Of a stretch of DNA of 64,000 nt, positions 9,325 through 19,417 are shown piece after piece (the stretch's first letter is position 1; each line of letters begins with the position of its first letter). Under the pieces are notes generated by a model. The model had not been told where the DNA came from. It saw only the letters and a list, made by a program, of their open reading frames with translations, and did no database searches. The stretch lies in contig CACEBD010000003.1 in the NCBI GenBank assembly GCA_902557775.1, positions 62,001 through 126,000 of the forward strand, read 5' to 3'. Both the position numbers and the translations under genes were made by a program. This DNA comes from an uncultured Pelagibacteraceae bacterium (lineage in GTDB: Bacteria > Pseudomonadota > Alphaproteobacteria > Pelagibacterales > Pelagibacteraceae).

Positions 9325-9929
9325 TTTGAAAAAACATTAGCAATTTTTTTATCTATTTCTAGATTAAATGAGAAGGATCTTCTTTCTCCATTTGATTTAA
9401 ATGGATATGCTGTATGCATTAGATAATGTGGAAAAAGAATTACATCTCCTTCTTTTGGTTGATGATTGTAAATACTATCACTTAAAAACATCTTATTTCC
9501 ATTTATAAAATCAATAGAGCCATCGATTTTTGATTTTTTATGGCCCTTAGAAACAAATTTAGGAATCTTTAAGTAACCCACACCAGATATATGTCCATCA
9601 TGATAATGTATAGGGTTATATTCGTTATTAAATTGTCTAACTATCCAAAAATTTTTAATTGAAATTTTCTTTACCTTTTTTCCAATTGTTTTAAAAATAA
9701 ATTTTTTTACTTCGTTCGATATTACCTTTTCCAAATTTTTTTTAACAAAAGTTTTTGGCAATTGAAATTCTTGTTTTACCTGCCCAACTAACTTTTTTGA
9801 ATAATCTAGCTTTTTTAATAAACTCTTTTTATTTAAAATTTGATCTACTTCATTATTTATTTTTTTTATTAATTTATTTGAAAATTTTAATTTAGCTATT
9901 TTAGGACCAAAAGGGCTTATTACTTTCAT
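9321..9929 (-). CDS. Putative 2OG-Fe(II) oxygenase
   Basis: NPIHYHDGHISGVGYL ... LFPHYLMHTAYPFKSNGERRSFSFN (HxD...H...R). Confidence 0.75.
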   Translation of the reverse strand: MKVISPFGPKIAKLKFSNKLIKKINNEVDQILNKKSLLKKLDYSKKLVGQVKQEFQLPKTFVKKNLEKVISNEVKKFIFKTIGKKVKKISIKNFWIVRQFNNEYNPIHYHDGHISGVGYLKIPKFVSKGHKKSKIDGSIDFINGNKMFLSDSIYNHQPKEGDVILFPHYLMHTAYPFKSNGERRSFSFNLEIDKKIANVFSK

Positions 9930-9931
9930 AA

Positions 9932-10441
9932 TTAAAGCTTTGTTGGGTTAGGTTGACCTTTATAAACTTTTTCAGGATCAAATTTTTTTTCTTTTTCTTT
10001 AAATACCAATTTAATTTCTTCAGAATTTTTAATCTTTCCTAAAGGTATTGATCTGTAAAAGCATGATTTATATCCTACATGACAACTTGCTCCGTTTCCT
10101 ATATCTACTGACATCCACAATGAATCCTGATCATCATCAATTCTTAAATCAATAACTTTTTGCACAAAACCGCTTGTCTTACCTTTGTGCCATATATCTT
10201 TTCTAGATCTACTCCAATAGTGAGCTTCTTTGGTTTCAATTGTTTTTTTAAGAGCCTCCTCATTCATGTAACCATGCATCAATAATTCACCTGAGCCACT
10301 GTCAGAGGTGGTCACTGGAATAAGTCCATCTTTATCAAATTTAGGAGATAGAAATTTTCCTTCTTCTACCTCAAATACGCTTTCTCTCTTTTTGAACATG
10401 AAGGTAAAATAATGAAAAAAAGACAAAATAGCAATTTGCAT
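9932..10441 (-). CDS. hisI: Phosphoribosyl-AMP cyclohydrolase
   Basis: MHGYMNEEAL..HYWSRSRKDIWHKGKTSG...DIGNGASCHVGYKSCFYR. Confidence 0.9.
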   Translation of the reverse strand: MQIAILSFFHYFTFMFKKRESVFEVEEGKFLSPKFDKDGLIPVTTSDSGSGELLMHGYMNEEALKKTIETKEAHYWSRSRKDIWHKGKTSGFVQKVIDLRIDDDQDSLWMSVDIGNGASCHVGYKSCFYRSIPLGKIKNSEEIKLVFKEKEKKFDPEKVYKGQPNPTKL

Positions 10442-10473
10442 TAATCAAATATGTCCTATAAAACCTTGTAACA

Positions 10474-11082
10474 ATGAAGTTAGTTAAAGATGCAGATAAA
10501 AGCTCCTCAAAAAGGCCTGAAGTTTCCGATAAACAGGCAGAAGAAGCATTTAAAACTATTCTTAAATGGATAGGAGAAGACCCAAATAGAGAAGGTCTAG
10601 TTGAGACACCAAAGAGGGTTATTAAAGCATTCAAGGAATATTTCAAAGGTTATCATCAAGATGCTGAAGCTGATTTATCCAAAACGTTTGGAGATGTGGA
10701 GGGTTATGACGATATGGTAGTGGAAAAAAATATCACACTTGAAAGTCATTGTGAGCATCACATGGCACCTATAATTGGAGTAGCACATGTTGCTTATATT
10801 CCTAACAAAAAGGTTGTAGGCTTAAGCAAGCTAGCGAGAACGGTAGAAATATTCTCCAAAAGACTTCAAACTCAAGAAAGACTCACAATGCAGATCGCTA
10901 AAACCTTAATGAATTCATTAGACGCTAAAGGAGTAGCAGTTACCATTGATGCTGCTCATCAATGTATGACCATGAGAGGCATCAAAAAGGAGAGAGCTAC
11001 TACAATAACTAACTATTTTTTGGGTTCTTTCAGAGAAGACTTAGGTATTCAAAATAGATACTTAAGATATATAAAAAAATAA
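10474..11082 (+). CDS. folE: GTP cyclohydrolase I
   Basis: ESHCEHHMAPIIGVAHVAYIP, KRLQTQERLTMQIA, AAHQCMTMRGIKK. Confidence 0.97.
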   Translation: MKLVKDADKSSSKRPEVSDKQAEEAFKTILKWIGEDPNREGLVETPKRVIKAFKEYFKGYHQDAEADLSKTFGDVEGYDDMVVEKNITLESHCEHHMAPIIGVAHVAYIPNKKVVGLSKLARTVEIFSKRLQTQERLTMQIAKTLMNSLDAKGVAVTIDAAHQCMTMRGIKKERATTITNYFLGSFREDLGIQNRYLRYIKK

Positions 11083-12084
11083 ATGTCTCAAAAATTTAAA
11101 GCTGTAGTCATAGATAATCAGAACGAAAAATTTACAAGAGAAATTAAAGACATCGACACAACTCATCTTAAAGATGGAAACGTTTTAGTCAAAATAGATT
11201 ATTCAAGTCTTAATTATAAAGATGCATTAATTTTAAATAATGGAGGCAAGATTGTTAGAAAATTTCCTTTCGTTCCAGGTATAGATTTTTCAGGTACTGT
11301 TGTTGAAAGTGAAGATAATAAATTTAAAAAAGATGATAAAGTAATTTTGACTGGTTTTAGAGTAGGAGAAGCTTTCTTCGGCGGTTTTGCTCAGTACGCT
11401 AAAGTTGACGCAAACTTTTTAATTAAAATACCAAAAGATTTAGACACTCATAAGTCTATGATGCTTGGCACAGCAGGTTTTACAGCTCTTTTATGTTCTT
11501 TTGCAGTTAAAGCTAAAGAGGAATTGTTGTTAGGTGAAAAAGTAAAAGATGTTTTGGTAACTGGAGCTACGGGCGGTGTTGGAAGTATTGCCGTAATGAT
11601 CTTATCTAAAATGGGATATGACGTTCATGCTGTTACAGGAAAAAAAGATAAAAATGATTATTTAAAAGGTTTAGGTGCAAAAAATATTATAGATAGAAAA
11701 GAATTTGAGGGAGAAAGTAAACTTCTTGAAAAAGGAGTTTGGGACGGGGTTGTTGACACTGTAGGTGGTGCTTCTTTAACAAAAATATTTGCACAAACAA
11801 AACCCGGTGGAATTGTAGCTGCATGTGGAAATGCAGGTGGAATAAAAATCAACACAAATGTAATGCCTTTTATTATAAGAGGAGTAAAACTATGGGGTAT
11901 CGATTCGTCTGGTTCCTCAATAAAACGAAGAGAGTTTGTTTGGGGCGAAGCAGCCAAATTGATTGATTTTTCTAAAGTTCAATTATTTACTAAAGAGCTC
12001 TCGTTTACTGAACTTTTAGATACTTACCCGAAGCTTTTAAAAGGGGAGTTTTCTGGAAGAGCTATAGTAAATCCAAATAAATAA
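11083..12084 (+). CDS. acuI: MDR-family oxidoreductase, acryloyl-CoA reductase (AcuI/YhdH)-like
   Basis: SSLNYKDALILNN, PFVPGIDFSGTV, LVTGATGGVGSIAV, WGIDSS motifs. Confidence 0.85.
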   Translation: MSQKFKAVVIDNQNEKFTREIKDIDTTHLKDGNVLVKIDYSSLNYKDALILNNGGKIVRKFPFVPGIDFSGTVVESEDNKFKKDDKVILTGFRVGEAFFGGFAQYAKVDANFLIKIPKDLDTHKSMMLGTAGFTALLCSFAVKAKEELLLGEKVKDVLVTGATGGVGSIAVMILSKMGYDVHAVTGKKDKNDYLKGLGAKNIIDRKEFEGESKLLEKGVWDGVVDTVGGASLTKIFAQTKPGGIVAACGNAGGIKINTNVMPFIIRGVKLWGIDSSGSSIKRREFVWGEAAKLIDFSKVQLFTKELSFTELLDTYPKLLKGEFSGRAIVNPNK

Positions 12085-12102
12085 ACTATAATCATTTAAA
12101 CA

Positions 12103-12993
12103 ATGGATTGGGATAAATTAAAAATTTTTCATACTGTTGCTGAGGCATCAAGTTTCACCAAAGCATCTACGATTTTGAATTTAAGTCAATCAGCAATAAG
12201 CCGCCAAATTCAAGGTTTAGAGACTGATTTAAAGGTCCAATTATTTGAACGTCATGCTAGAGGCTTAGTACTTACTGAAAATGGTGAGTATCTTTTTAAA
12301 TCAGCCCACGAGGTTATCTCCAAATTGAAAGATGTTGAGTCAAACTTAAGTGGCCATAAAGATAAACTGAACGGAAAACTTATTGTAACTACCGTTGTAA
12401 GTTTTGGAACTACTTGGCTTACACCTAGAATAAAAGAATTCATGGATCTTCATCCAGGTATAGAAATTGAATTAATTTTTGATGATAGAGAGCTAGATTT
12501 AGCAACTCGTGAAGCTGATGTAGCCATCAGAATGAGACGACCAAAACAATTAAATTTAATACAGAAAAAATTCGTGGATTTCAATTATCACATATATGGT
12601 TCAAATGAATATTTAGAAAAAAACGGTTATCCTAAAACGCTTAAAGATTTGGATAAACACAAATTTATTACTTATGGTAAAGGAGCTCCATCTCCTGTTT
12701 ATAATCCTGATTGGGTATTGAAGGTTGGCTCAAAAGATGGAAAAAAAAGAAGATCTTTAATGAAAGTAAATAGTGTTTACGGTTTGTTATTAGCTGTACA
12801 AAGTGGAGTTGGTTTAGCTGCACTTCCAGATTATATCACTCATAATATTAGTGGTATTACTAAAGTTTTACCGAATGAACCAGGCAAGCCGACCGAAACA
12901 CATTTTGTTTATCCATCTTCTCTAAAAAATAATGCAAGACTTATGGCGTTTAGAAACTTTCTTTTTAGTAAGGTAAACGAGTGGAAATTTTAA
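12103..12993 (+). CDS. LysR-family transcriptional regulator
   Basis: N-terminal wHTH (FHTVAEASSFTKASTILNLSQSAISRQIQGLE) and substrate-binding domain. Confidence 0.95.
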   Translation: MDWDKLKIFHTVAEASSFTKASTILNLSQSAISRQIQGLETDLKVQLFERHARGLVLTENGEYLFKSAHEVISKLKDVESNLSGHKDKLNGKLIVTTVVSFGTTWLTPRIKEFMDLHPGIEIELIFDDRELDLATREADVAIRMRRPKQLNLIQKKFVDFNYHIYGSNEYLEKNGYPKTLKDLDKHKFITYGKGAPSPVYNPDWVLKVGSKDGKKRRSLMKVNSVYGLLLAVQSGVGLAALPDYITHNISGITKVLPNEPGKPTETHFVYPSSLKNNARLMAFRNFLFSKVNEWKF

Positions 12994-14099
12994 TTTCTTT
13001 TATCATACCGTTTATAATACTACTTACGGTTGTAGTGTTTATACATGAATATGGCCATTATTATTATGCCAAGAAGTACGGAGTAGGAGTCACTGATTTT
13101 TCTATAGGATTTGGTAAAGAAATATTTGGTTTTAATGACAAATCTGGAACAAGGTGGAAATTCTGCGCAATTCCTCTTGGCGGATATGTAAAATTTTTTG
13201 GTGATAGAAATGTTTTTAGTCAAGCAGAGCAAGAAGAATTGTTAAAAAAATACAGCAAAGAAGATCAAGAAAAATTATTTGTAGTCAAACCTTTATATCA
13301 GAGATCTATAATAGTAGCGGCTGGACCTTTTGCAAATTTTTTATTGGCAATATTTATTTTTGCATTCATCTACATGTTTGCTGGAAAAGATTTTACTCCC
13401 GCCCAAATACAAGAAGTTCAGATAGAAAGTCCTGCTGAAGAGGCAGGCATTAAATCAGGTGATATTATTCAATCGATTAATGGCAAAGATGTAAATAGCA
13501 TTATGGAAGTTTCCGCTTTCATTAATTCATCTTCATCAGAGAAAATTGATATCGGTATATTAAGAAATGACAGTGAAATTACATTTTCTGTAAAACCTGA
13601 GATAATTAAAGGGGAGGACTCTTTAGGCAATAAAGCAAATAAAAAGATTATCGGTATAAAAATAGCACCTTTAAATGATGAAATTAATAGAGAAAGATTA
13701 GGCCCAGCAACCGCTTTATTTTACGCTTTTAAAGAAACTTGGTTTGTAATTGATGCTTCATGGAATTTTATTATTTCAATGTTTAAAGGCACAGGAGACA
13801 CCACTCAACTAGGTGGCCCTATAAAAATAGCTAAAATAACTGGTCAGGTTGCAAAAATGGGTTTTATAGCTTTTTTAAGCATTATGGCTTACATATCGAT
13901 TAGCTTGGGATTTATTAATTTGTTACCTATTCCTATGCTAGATGGAGGACACTTAATGTTTTATGCTTTTGAAAAGGTTTTAGGCAGACCTTTAACTCAA
14001 AAGACCCAGGAAGGATTCTTTCGAATCGGTCTTTTTTTGCTTCTTTCTTTAATGTTTTTTACAACATTTAATGATTTAAGAGATTTAGGCTTATTTTAA
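12981..14099 (+). CDS. rseP: Site-2 zinc metalloprotease RseP
   Basis: HEYGHYYYAKKYGV (HExxH), PDZ domain, NLLPIPMLDGGH. Start overlaps LysR end. Confidence 0.94.
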   Translation: MEILISFIIPFIILLTVVVFIHEYGHYYYAKKYGVGVTDFSIGFGKEIFGFNDKSGTRWKFCAIPLGGYVKFFGDRNVFSQAEQEELLKKYSKEDQEKLFVVKPLYQRSIIVAAGPFANFLLAIFIFAFIYMFAGKDFTPAQIQEVQIESPAEEAGIKSGDIIQSINGKDVNSIMEVSAFINSSSSEKIDIGILRNDSEITFSVKPEIIKGEDSLGNKANKKIIGIKIAPLNDEINRERLGPATALFYAFKETWFVIDASWNFIISMFKGTGDTTQLGGPIKIAKITGQVAKMGFIAFLSIMAYISISLGFINLLPIPMLDGGHLMFYAFEKVLGRPLTQKTQEGFFRIGLFLLLSLMFFTTFNDLRDLGLF

Positions 14100-14122
14100 G
14101 CCATTTTTTTGGTAAAAAAAGT

Positions 14123-14203
14123 CAATAAAATCAACGATTTTTGACCACACAATATATTGTGTTGATATTTACGTGAAACACCAAAAAAATGTTGATTTTA
14201 TTG
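14123..14203. repeat. 13-nt perfect inverted repeat enclosing a 16-nt palindrome, upstream of HU
   Basis: CAATAAAATCAAC (14123-14135) / GTTGATTTTATTG (14191-14203); ACACAATATATTGTGT (14147-14162). Confidence 0.85.
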
Positions 14204-14241
14204 GATTTTTATTGAAATTAGAAAATAACTAAGGGGCACAA

Positions 14242-14517
14242 ATGAATAAAAAACAATTAGTAGCAAAAATATCGTCCACACTGGGTCAAAGCAAAGCTGA
14301 TGCTGAGAGAACTTTTGACTCAATAACGACTATTATTTTAGATGCTTTGAAGAATGACGATACTGTAAAAATAGCTGGATTTGGTACTTATAAAGTAGCA
14401 AAAAGAAAAGCTAGGGTAGGAAGAAACCCTCGTACTGGAGAGTCTATTCAAATTGCAGCATCCCAAAAAGTTAAGTTTTTACCAGCAAAAAGCTTAAAAG
14501 AAATGTTCAACCGATAA
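14242..14517 (+). CDS. hup: HU-family DNA-binding protein
   Basis: MNKKQLVAKIS...GFGTYKVAKRKARVGRNPRTGESIQI; upstream RBS-like aagggg. Confidence 0.96.
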   Translation: MNKKQLVAKISSTLGQSKADAERTFDSITTIILDALKNDDTVKIAGFGTYKVAKRKARVGRNPRTGESIQIAASQKVKFLPAKSLKEMFNR

Positions 14518-14528
14518 ACGTTTTATTT

Positions 14529-14559
14529 AGCCCTTATTTGAGATTATCAAATAAGGGCT
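14529..14559 (+). terminator. Hairpin terminator after HU
   Basis: AGCCCTTATTTGA-GATTA-TCAAATAAGGGCT, 13-bp perfect stem. Confidence 0.85.
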
Positions 14560-14656
14560 AAGCTACTTGCAAAAACTGCATAGCTCAAATTAAGACAATT
14601 CAATTCTTTTTCAATAGCTAAAACCCTATAACGCACGCTTAACAAGGGAGTTAGTT

Positions 14657-15949
14657 ATGAAAAAATACTTAGGATACTTTTTAGCAGGTACAGCCATTTA
14701 CTTTGGTTTTGCTGGTCTTGGATATGCTGAGACTACAGTGTCTGCAGAAGTACAATACATTTTTAATACCCTATTATTTTTAATGTCAGGTTTCTTGGTC
14801 ATGTGGATGGCCGCAGGTTTCGCAATGTTAGAGTCAGGATTAGTAACATCAAAATCTGTATCAGCAATTTGTGCTAAAAATATAGGTTTATATTCAATCG
14901 CCGGAGTTATGTTCTGGTTGGTTGGTTACAATTTAGCTTACGGTATCCCAGAAGGTGGATATATAGGTTCATTCACACCATGGAGTGACAATTCATCATT
15001 AGAAACAGGATATTCTGATGGTTCTGATTGGTTTTTCCAAATGGTATTTTGTGCCACTACAATGTCAATCGTATCTGGTACGTTAGCTGAAAGAATTAAG
15101 ATCTGGCCATTTTTCTTATTTGCCGCAATTTTAACTGGAATTATCTATCCAATTTCAATGGGTTGGCAGTGGGGTGGCGGATGGTTATCGGTAGCTGGAT
15201 TTTCAGACTTTGCTGGTTCAACATTAGTACATGCTGCTGGAGGAGCCGCGGCTCTTGCAGGCGCAATCGTATTAGGTGCTAGAAGTGGCAGATTTTCAGG
15301 AAAAGGCGAAGCTAAACCGATGGCACCATTTGCTGCATCATCAATTCCGTTAGCAACTCTAGGAGTGTTTATACTTTGGTTGGGTTGGTTCGGATTTAAT
15401 GGTGGATCTCAGTTAGCTTCTGGAACGTTAGAAGACGTTTCAGCAGTAGCAACAATTTATATCAATACGAACTTAGCTGCAGGTGGTGGTGTATTAGCTG
15501 CTGCAACAGTATCAAGAGTTATTGGTGGAAAAACTGACGTAGTAATGATGCTAAACGGCGCAATTGCTGGATTAGTAGGTATTACGGCAGAACCATTAAC
15601 ACCAAGTCCGTTAGCTGCAATCTTCATTGGAGCAATCGCAGGAGTACTAATGTACTTCTCAACAAAACTATTGTTCAAAATGAAAATTGATGACGTGGTT
15701 GGAGCCATCCCAGCACACTTAGTAGCTGGAGTATGGGGTACATTAGCAGTGCCATTAACAAATGGAGATGTTACTTTCGGAGCACAATTCTTAGGAACTA
15801 TCTCTGTTGTGGTATTCGTATTCATAGTCTCGTTTATTGTTTTCCAAATTATCAAAAGTACAATTGGATTAAGAATAAGCAAAGAAGCTGAAAGACTAGG
15901 AACTGACAAAGCAGAAGTCGGTGTAATAGCTTACGGTATCAGAGACTAA
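14657..15949 (+). CDS. amtB: Ammonium transporter (Amt family), copy 1
   Basis: Signal peptide, MAAGFAMLESGLV, DFAGSTLVHAAGGAAALAGA motifs. Confidence 0.96.
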   Translation: MKKYLGYFLAGTAIYFGFAGLGYAETTVSAEVQYIFNTLLFLMSGFLVMWMAAGFAMLESGLVTSKSVSAICAKNIGLYSIAGVMFWLVGYNLAYGIPEGGYIGSFTPWSDNSSLETGYSDGSDWFFQMVFCATTMSIVSGTLAERIKIWPFFLFAAILTGIIYPISMGWQWGGGWLSVAGFSDFAGSTLVHAAGGAAALAGAIVLGARSGRFSGKGEAKPMAPFAASSIPLATLGVFILWLGWFGFNGGSQLASGTLEDVSAVATIYINTNLAAGGGVLAAATVSRVIGGKTDVVMMLNGAIAGLVGITAEPLTPSPLAAIFIGAIAGVLMYFSTKLLFKMKIDDVVGAIPAHLVAGVWGTLAVPLTNGDVTFGAQFLGTISVVVFVFIVSFIVFQIIKSTIGLRISKEAERLGTDKAEVGVIAYGIRD

Positions 15950-15983
15950 TTAAAATTCCCTCCCTCGTTAGTTGGGAAAAATT

Positions 15984-16019
15984 ATAAGGCCTGGTTCGGA
16001 TCCCCCGTCCAGGCCTTAT
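15984..16019 (+). terminator. Terminator between the two amt genes
   Basis: ATAAGGCCTGG / CCAGGCCTTAT 11-bp perfect stem, followed by TTATTTT. Confidence 0.85.
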
Positions 16020-16102
16020 TTATTTTACAAAGCTCGTATGCATTAAATTCATGCTTCAAACCTGTTAAATTTGGTATCAAGTCTTAAAAAAAAGGGGGAA
16101 AC

Positions 16103-17392
16103 ATGAAAAAATTAACTTTCATTTTATTAGGTTGTATTTCTGCTTTACTAATTAGTTCTCAAAGCTTTGCAGAAACTACAATGTCTCAAGAAGGACAATA
16201 TATTTTTAACTCGTTAGGGTTTTATTTAGGTGGAGTGCTGGTGGCTTTCATGGCAGCAGGTTTCTGCATGCTTGAAAGTGGATTGGTGACTACAAAGAGT
16301 GTATCGACAATTGCAGCGAAAAATATAGGTAAATTCGCCATATGTTCGCTAGTATTTTTCTTAGTAGGATACAATTTAGCTTATGGAGTGCCAGAGGGTG
16401 GTTACGTAGGCTCATTTACGATCTGGACAGACTCATCTGATGCTGAAACTGGTTATTCAGGATATTCTGACTGGTTCTTTCAAACAATGTTCGTTTGTGC
16501 AACAGCTTCTATTGTGTCAGGAGCAGTAGCAGAGAGAATTAAAATTTGGCCATTCTTCATTTTCGCTGCAATCATGGCAGGAGTCATTTATCCAATTTCT
16601 ATGGGTTGGCAATGGGGAGGTGGCTGGCTAGCTAGCGGTGGATTCTCTGATTTTGCCGGATCAACTTTAGTTCATGGATGTGGAGGCGCTGCAGCACTAG
16701 CTGGAGTGATGGTCTTAGGTGCTCGTGAGGGAAGATTTGGAAGAAAAGGAGAAAAGAAATCTATGCAACCTTTTGCAGCTTCAAGTATTCCATTAGTAAC
16801 GTTAGGAACTTTTTTACTTTGGTTTGGATGGTTTGGATTTAATGGTTTCAGCCAATTAGCAATGGGAACATTTGATGATGTTAATGCAATTTCTAAAATT
16901 GCGGTAAATACACATTTAGCTGGAGCGGCAGGAACTTTTACAGGCGCAGCGATTACAAGATTAATCGGTGGTAAAACTGACATTGTAATGATGCTTAATG
17001 GTGCATTAGCCGGTCTAGTTGCTATCACAGCTGAACCATTAACACCTGGGCCTATTGCAGCAATGTTCATTGGATCTATCGGAGCCATCATAATGTATTT
17101 TGGTACTAAAATGTTAGAGAGCTACGGTTTAGACGATGTAGTTGGAGCTATTCCAGTGCACATGTTTGCTGGTATATTTGGAACACTTGTAGTTCCCTTA
17201 ACTAATCCAGATACATCATTTGGAACTCAATTTATTGGCACAGCATCAGTATGCATATTTAGTTTCGCATTATCTTGGGCCACTTTTACAGCTCTTAAGT
17301 CAACAATTGGTTTAAGAATTAGTAAAGCTGCTGAGAAATTAGGAACTGATAAAGCTGAAGTTGGTGTTTCTGCTTATTCAATAAGAGATTAA
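16103..17392 (+). CDS. amtB: Ammonium transporter (Amt family), copy 2
   Basis: Same motifs as copy 1 (MAAGFCMLESGLV, DFAGSTLVHGCGGAAALAG). Confidence 0.96.
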   Translation: MKKLTFILLGCISALLISSQSFAETTMSQEGQYIFNSLGFYLGGVLVAFMAAGFCMLESGLVTTKSVSTIAAKNIGKFAICSLVFFLVGYNLAYGVPEGGYVGSFTIWTDSSDAETGYSGYSDWFFQTMFVCATASIVSGAVAERIKIWPFFIFAAIMAGVIYPISMGWQWGGGWLASGGFSDFAGSTLVHGCGGAAALAGVMVLGAREGRFGRKGEKKSMQPFAASSIPLVTLGTFLLWFGWFGFNGFSQLAMGTFDDVNAISKIAVNTHLAGAAGTFTGAAITRLIGGKTDIVMMLNGALAGLVAITAEPLTPGPIAAMFIGSIGAIIMYFGTKMLESYGLDDVVGAIPVHMFAGIFGTLVVPLTNPDTSFGTQFIGTASVCIFSFALSWATFTALKSTIGLRISKAAEKLGTDKAEVGVSAYSIRD

Positions 17393-17402
17393 TATAATCA
17401 AA

Positions 17403-17430
17403 AAAAAGGCCCAATTAAATGGGCCTTTTT
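17403..17430. terminator. Bidirectional terminator between convergent genes
   Basis: AAAAAGGCCCA-attaaa-TGGGCCTTTTT, 11-bp perfect stem. Confidence 0.85.
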
Positions 17431-17986
17431 AACCAAGCGTTGTGTCAGTTAATTTTCCTGAACAGGTAATATTTTTCTCAATTTTAGGATGAAATATTTT
17501 AATTTTTATATTTGTTTTTTTTAATATTTCATTTTTAAAATCGTTATTAATAGAGGATATATTTAAAATATTTTCATTAATAGCCTCTGCCAATGCATCC
17601 TCATTAACAAGATTATTAAATTTTTGTGAAAAAAGAGAATAACCATATTTATTGGTATAAATTTTATTTCTTATCTGATTACAATCTCTAATTTTTGGGA
17701 AATATCTTTTAGAGGTGTATCTTTGTTTATCCATGATAGCATCTATCATTATTAAAATATTGTCGTTTTTGTCGATTTTTAAATCGTAATTTATCTTCTG
17801 ATACTTAACATTCATAACACCTCCACCTTTAAATATTCTTGGGAGATTTTGCTGAAGATGGATCTCAAACTTTAGGAGTAAAAAATCCTTAAGCGATATA
17901 AAATTTTTATCTAAACTGTATTCATTTGCTTTAACACTATTAAAACATAAAAAAAATAAAATTATAAAAATTTTATAAATCCTCAT
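17429..17986 (-). CDS. Secreted hypothetical protein
   Basis: 185 aa, signal peptide. Confidence 0.6.
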   Translation of the reverse strand: MRIYKIFIILFFLCFNSVKANEYSLDKNFISLKDFLLLKFEIHLQQNLPRIFKGGGVMNVKYQKINYDLKIDKNDNILIMIDAIMDKQRYTSKRYFPKIRDCNQIRNKIYTNKYGYSLFSQKFNNLVNEDALAEAINENILNISSINNDFKNEILKKTNIKIKIFHPKIEKNITCSGKLTDTTLG

Positions 17987-18998
17987 TTTCTTTCCATAAT
18001 TTTTTTATATCAATATTAGGAGATAAACCAAAAATTGAATTAACGTTTGTACAATGAATACTCAAAGATGGCATAGGAGAAAAACACAACTCTTCCTCAT
18101 AAATTTCATGTAAATTTTTTTCAAAAGGATTATTTTCAATTTTTGACATTTCATCTAATTTTTCAAAATATTTTAAGATCATTTTTTTGCTTGTCAAAAA
18201 AGTAAGCAAAGACTCTTTTACAGTTCTCCAATGACACTTTTCTCCAAAAAGAATATTTGTACTATCAAATTTTTTGTATAAATAAGGATAATCTGTAGAA
18301 AGAAGAAACAATTCTTTTTTAAATATCGAAGAGAATTTTTCATATGTAAAAATCATTTCAGATAAAGAGTCTAATCGATGAATATAGTCATCTTCTACAA
18401 AATAAACTAAATCTTTACTTTTTTTAGATCTTGCCAAAGACTCATTGATAGCAGCCATCGTAGTAGCCATGTTGCTTTCTATCTTTTCATTATTTTTATT
18501 TATAGTCTTTGGTTCAAATTTCAGATTTGATGAATCAAGCTCAATTAACTCACAATTGAACCCTTTAAAAAAAGAAACTAGTTTTGAAATGTCAGATTTG
18601 GGAGAACCGATGTCAATTATAGTAAAATTAATATCAATTTTGGGAAATTTTTCTCTTAAATCTAAAGCCGACCTGTGCAAAGATTTTGCTGATCTAAATG
18701 TATATTCATTTTTTTGTTTTTCGAATATTCTCTTTTTATTTTGTGAAACTAACTGAACACTAGTGCAAGTTTTAAATATTATATCAATTCCCTCAACTTT
18801 TCTTGTTATAACGGTTTTACCTGACCCTAAAGAGACAGATTTTTTACCAGGCTCACTAAATTGGCTTTTATCTCTAATTTGCGATACAGGAAATTCCAGA
18901 TTGCTTTGATCAATTAGTTCAAAACCCGAAAGACGGCAAATTTTTATAAATAATTTCTTTAAAACATTTGTTTTTTTTGAGCTTTTAATTTCTTTCAT
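17973..18998 (-). CDS. Hypothetical glycosyltransferase-like protein
   Basis: LVYFVEDDYIHRLDSLSEMI resembles the EDD.. region of GT-A-like enzymes. Listed ORF begins 19067; ATG at 18998 (MKEIKSS) is more plausible as it avoids overlapping the divergent rhodanese gene. Confidence 0.55.
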   Translation of the reverse strand: MKEIKSSKKTNVLKKLFIKICRLSGFELIDQSNLEFPVSQIRDKSQFSEPGKKSVSLGSGKTVITRKVEGIDIIFKTCTSVQLVSQNKKRIFEKQKNEYTFRSAKSLHRSALDLREKFPKIDINFTIIDIGSPKSDISKLVSFFKGFNCELIELDSSNLKFEPKTINKNNEKIESNMATTMAAINESLARSKKSKDLVYFVEDDYIHRLDSLSEMIFTYEKFSSIFKKELFLLSTDYPYLYKKFDSTNILFGEKCHWRTVKESLLTFLTSKKMILKYFEKLDEMSKIENNPFEKNLHEIYEEELCFSPMPSLSIHCTNVNSIFGLSPNIDIKKLWKENEDL

Positions 18999-19017
18999 GA
19001 ATATATAGTTTAATACC

Positions 19018-19416
19018 ATGAATATAAAATCTTCCCAAGTTTTAGTAGAGGAGGCTAAAAAAAGCATTGAAACATTAAGTTCAGAAGATGTTAAAAAGTT
19101 ATATGATCAAGGAGAAATTACTTTAATAGACGTTCGAGATATAAGAGAAATTTGGAAAGAGGGTACTATTGAACACTCAAAACATATTCCAAGAGGAATG
19201 CTAGAATTCTGGTTAGATCCGCAAAGTTCTTATTATAATTCAAATAAAATAAAAGATATAAAAAAAATGGTTTTATTTTGTGCTTTAGGATTCCGTTCTG
19301 CTTTAGCAACAAAATCTTTAATTGAAATGGGTTTCAAGAATGTAGCACATGTTGAAGGAGGTTTTGATGCTTTAAAAAATGTAGGGATGAAAGTTGTAAA
19401 CAAAGAAAAAAAATAA
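19018..19416 (+). CDS. Rhodanese-like domain protein
   Basis: LIDVRDIREIWKEGTIEHSKHIPRGM...LFCALGFRSALA (active-site Cys). Confidence 0.92.
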   Translation: MNIKSSQVLVEEAKKSIETLSSEDVKKLYDQGEITLIDVRDIREIWKEGTIEHSKHIPRGMLEFWLDPQSSYYNSNKIKDIKKMVLFCALGFRSALATKSLIEMGFKNVAHVEGGFDALKNVGMKVVNKEKK

Positions 19417-19417
19417 T

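Noticed and set aside
10371-10646. 91-aa reverse ORF spanning hisI/folE junction
   Set aside because: Overlaps start of folE and end of hisI; low plausibility.
11658-11957. 99-aa reverse ORF within acuI-like gene
   Set aside because: Shadow ORF, no start/RBS context or domain.
15457-15909. Reverse ORF inside amtB copy 1 (and 16672-17091 inside copy 2)
   Set aside because: Antisense shadow ORFs of a conserved transporter; no motif.
15950-16102. Sigma54 / NtrC promoter upstream of second amt gene
   Set aside because: No convincing GG-N10-GC -24/-12 element.
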